Part shown: piece by piece, positions 34,160 through 34,523 of the stretch
How positions within the stretch are numbered: position 1 is the first letter of the stretch
Layout: each line of letters begins with the position of its first letter
Assembly: GCA_944319815.1 (NCBI GenBank)
Contig: CALUEX010000025.1
Coordinates: 1 to 34,523, forward strand
Source of the DNA: an uncultured Prevotella sp.
GTDB lineage: Bacteria; Bacteroidota; Bacteroidia; Bacteroidales; Bacteroidaceae
DNA length: 34,523 nucleotides
Direction: 5' to 3'
Made by a program: the position numbers and the translations under genes
Notes under the pieces: model-generated
Told to the model about the DNA's origin: nothing
The model's input: the letters and a program-made list of their open reading frames with translations, nothing else
The model's database searches: none

Positions 34160-34340
34160 AAATTGACAAGCGACGAGCAGACAAGACACATCTTTTTAGC
34201 AGACAAGACACGAGGTACAAGCAGACAAGGCATTTCCCTTTAGCTGACAAAACACGTCTTTTTAGCAGACAAGGCACGAGGTACAAGCAGACAAGGCATT
34301 TCCCTTTAGCTGACAAAACACGTCCTTTTAGCTGGCAAAG
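34160..34340. repeat. 66-bp tandem repeat of the CAGACAAG family
   Basis: The unit starting TCTTTTTAGCAGACAAG begins at 34191 and 34257, with a partial third from 34323, spaced exactly 66 bp. Words inside (ACGAGGTACAAGCAGACAAG, CATTTCCCTTTAGCTGAC) match the dispersed family. Because 66 is a multiple of 3, a 64-codon minus-strand frame stays open but only reads the repeat. Confidence 0.9.
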
Positions 34341-34385
34341 AAGCATCCTTTAGCCGTCGCCACATATTGCTTTATTGGATACAAA

Positions 34386-34418
34386 AATGACGCCATTGCC
34401 GCAAACAATGGCGTTTTT
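34386..34418 (+). terminator. Terminator-like hairpin
   Basis: CGCCATTG (34391-34398) pairs with CAATGGCG (34406-34413), followed by TTTTT. No gene to which it clearly belongs is seen; it may serve a gene beyond the right edge. Confidence 0.6.
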
Positions 34419-34471
34419 AACTATGCTTTACCGTATTTTAACAGAAAATAAGCCATACAAAGCATATCAAG

Positions 34472-34523
34472 TTCCCTCCCTTCGGGAGGGTTAGGGTGGG
34501 TTTCAAGATGATTAAGGGTGGGT
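34472..34523. repeat. CCCTCCC-TTCG-GGGAGGG hairpin and GGGTGGGT words
   Basis: CCCTCCC TTCG GGAGGG forms a short hairpin at about 34477-34490, followed by two GGGTGGGT words up to the window end. Confidence 0.7.

Noticed and set aside
34152-34346. 64-codon minus frame with repeated Cys/Leu-rich peptide
   Set aside because: Only reads the 66-bp tandem repeat; no ribosome site or domain.

Overview
The window looks like chromosomal DNA of a member of the Bacteroidales, most likely a Prevotella-like organism. The reasons are Bacteroidetes-type promoters (TTTG, about 19-20 bp, TAnnTTTG) in front of several genes, a two-component-regulator propeller sensor, a Bacteroidetes-type tyrosine recombinase, A-rich leaders instead of strong Shine-Dalgarno sites, and many intergenic palindromes. 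The genus is inference; the promoter and gene types are seen directly.

Layout. 1-1816 (-): start of a propeller sensor gene, interrupted by a frameshift and cut by the window edge. 1830-3964: decayed mobile/accessory DNA: an ATPase remnant with a ruined Walker A motif, a tyrosine-recombinase remnant, and an AlbA_2/RecG-like gene split by one TAG. 4018-4236: possible structured RNA with a strong terminator. 4409-5176: arginase-family gene. 5332-5404: tRNA-Lys(CTT). 6065-12749 (-): an RND efflux locus in decay. The outer-membrane lipoprotein and the membrane-fusion lipoprotein are open, but the inner-membrane pump has at least three lesions and the upstream LytS-type kinase has lost its ATPase domain. 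13011-14225: orphan recombinase. 14247-19030 (-): metF and metH, the methyl branch of methionine synthesis. 19363-20778: secreted GH28 pectinase. 21181-22593 (-): sugar-phosphate transferase that starts exopolysaccharide synthesis. 23221-24576: GltD-like Fe-S flavoprotein. 25035-25652: SlyD-like metal-binding isomerase. 25821-26897: aroC. 26972-27068: possible small RNA. 27229-28131: TraB/GumN-like exported protein. 28277-29949 (-): pyrD and pyrK, overlapping. 30102-30575 (-): HTH protein. 31343-32371 (-): holA. 32489-32947: small HsdR-N-like nuclease-fold protein. 33328-34143 (-): TerB-DnaJ membrane protein.

Most intact genes are housekeeping metabolism (one-carbon/methionine, pyrimidine, chorismate, replication). 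The striking layer is between and inside them: (a) at least seven intergenic AAAAGG...CCTTTT palindrome clusters; (b) two 202-bp copies, in opposite orientation, of a TTAA-ended MITE-like element; (c) a CAGACAAG/ACGAGCAGAC repeat family that forms a perfect 51-bp inverted repeat between gumN-like and pyrD, a 66-bp tandem repeat at the right end, and a copy inside the coding sequence of the efflux outer-membrane gene. The palindromes end genes (the kinase stops exactly at one) and may terminate transcription. No complete defence system, prophage or CRISPR array was found.
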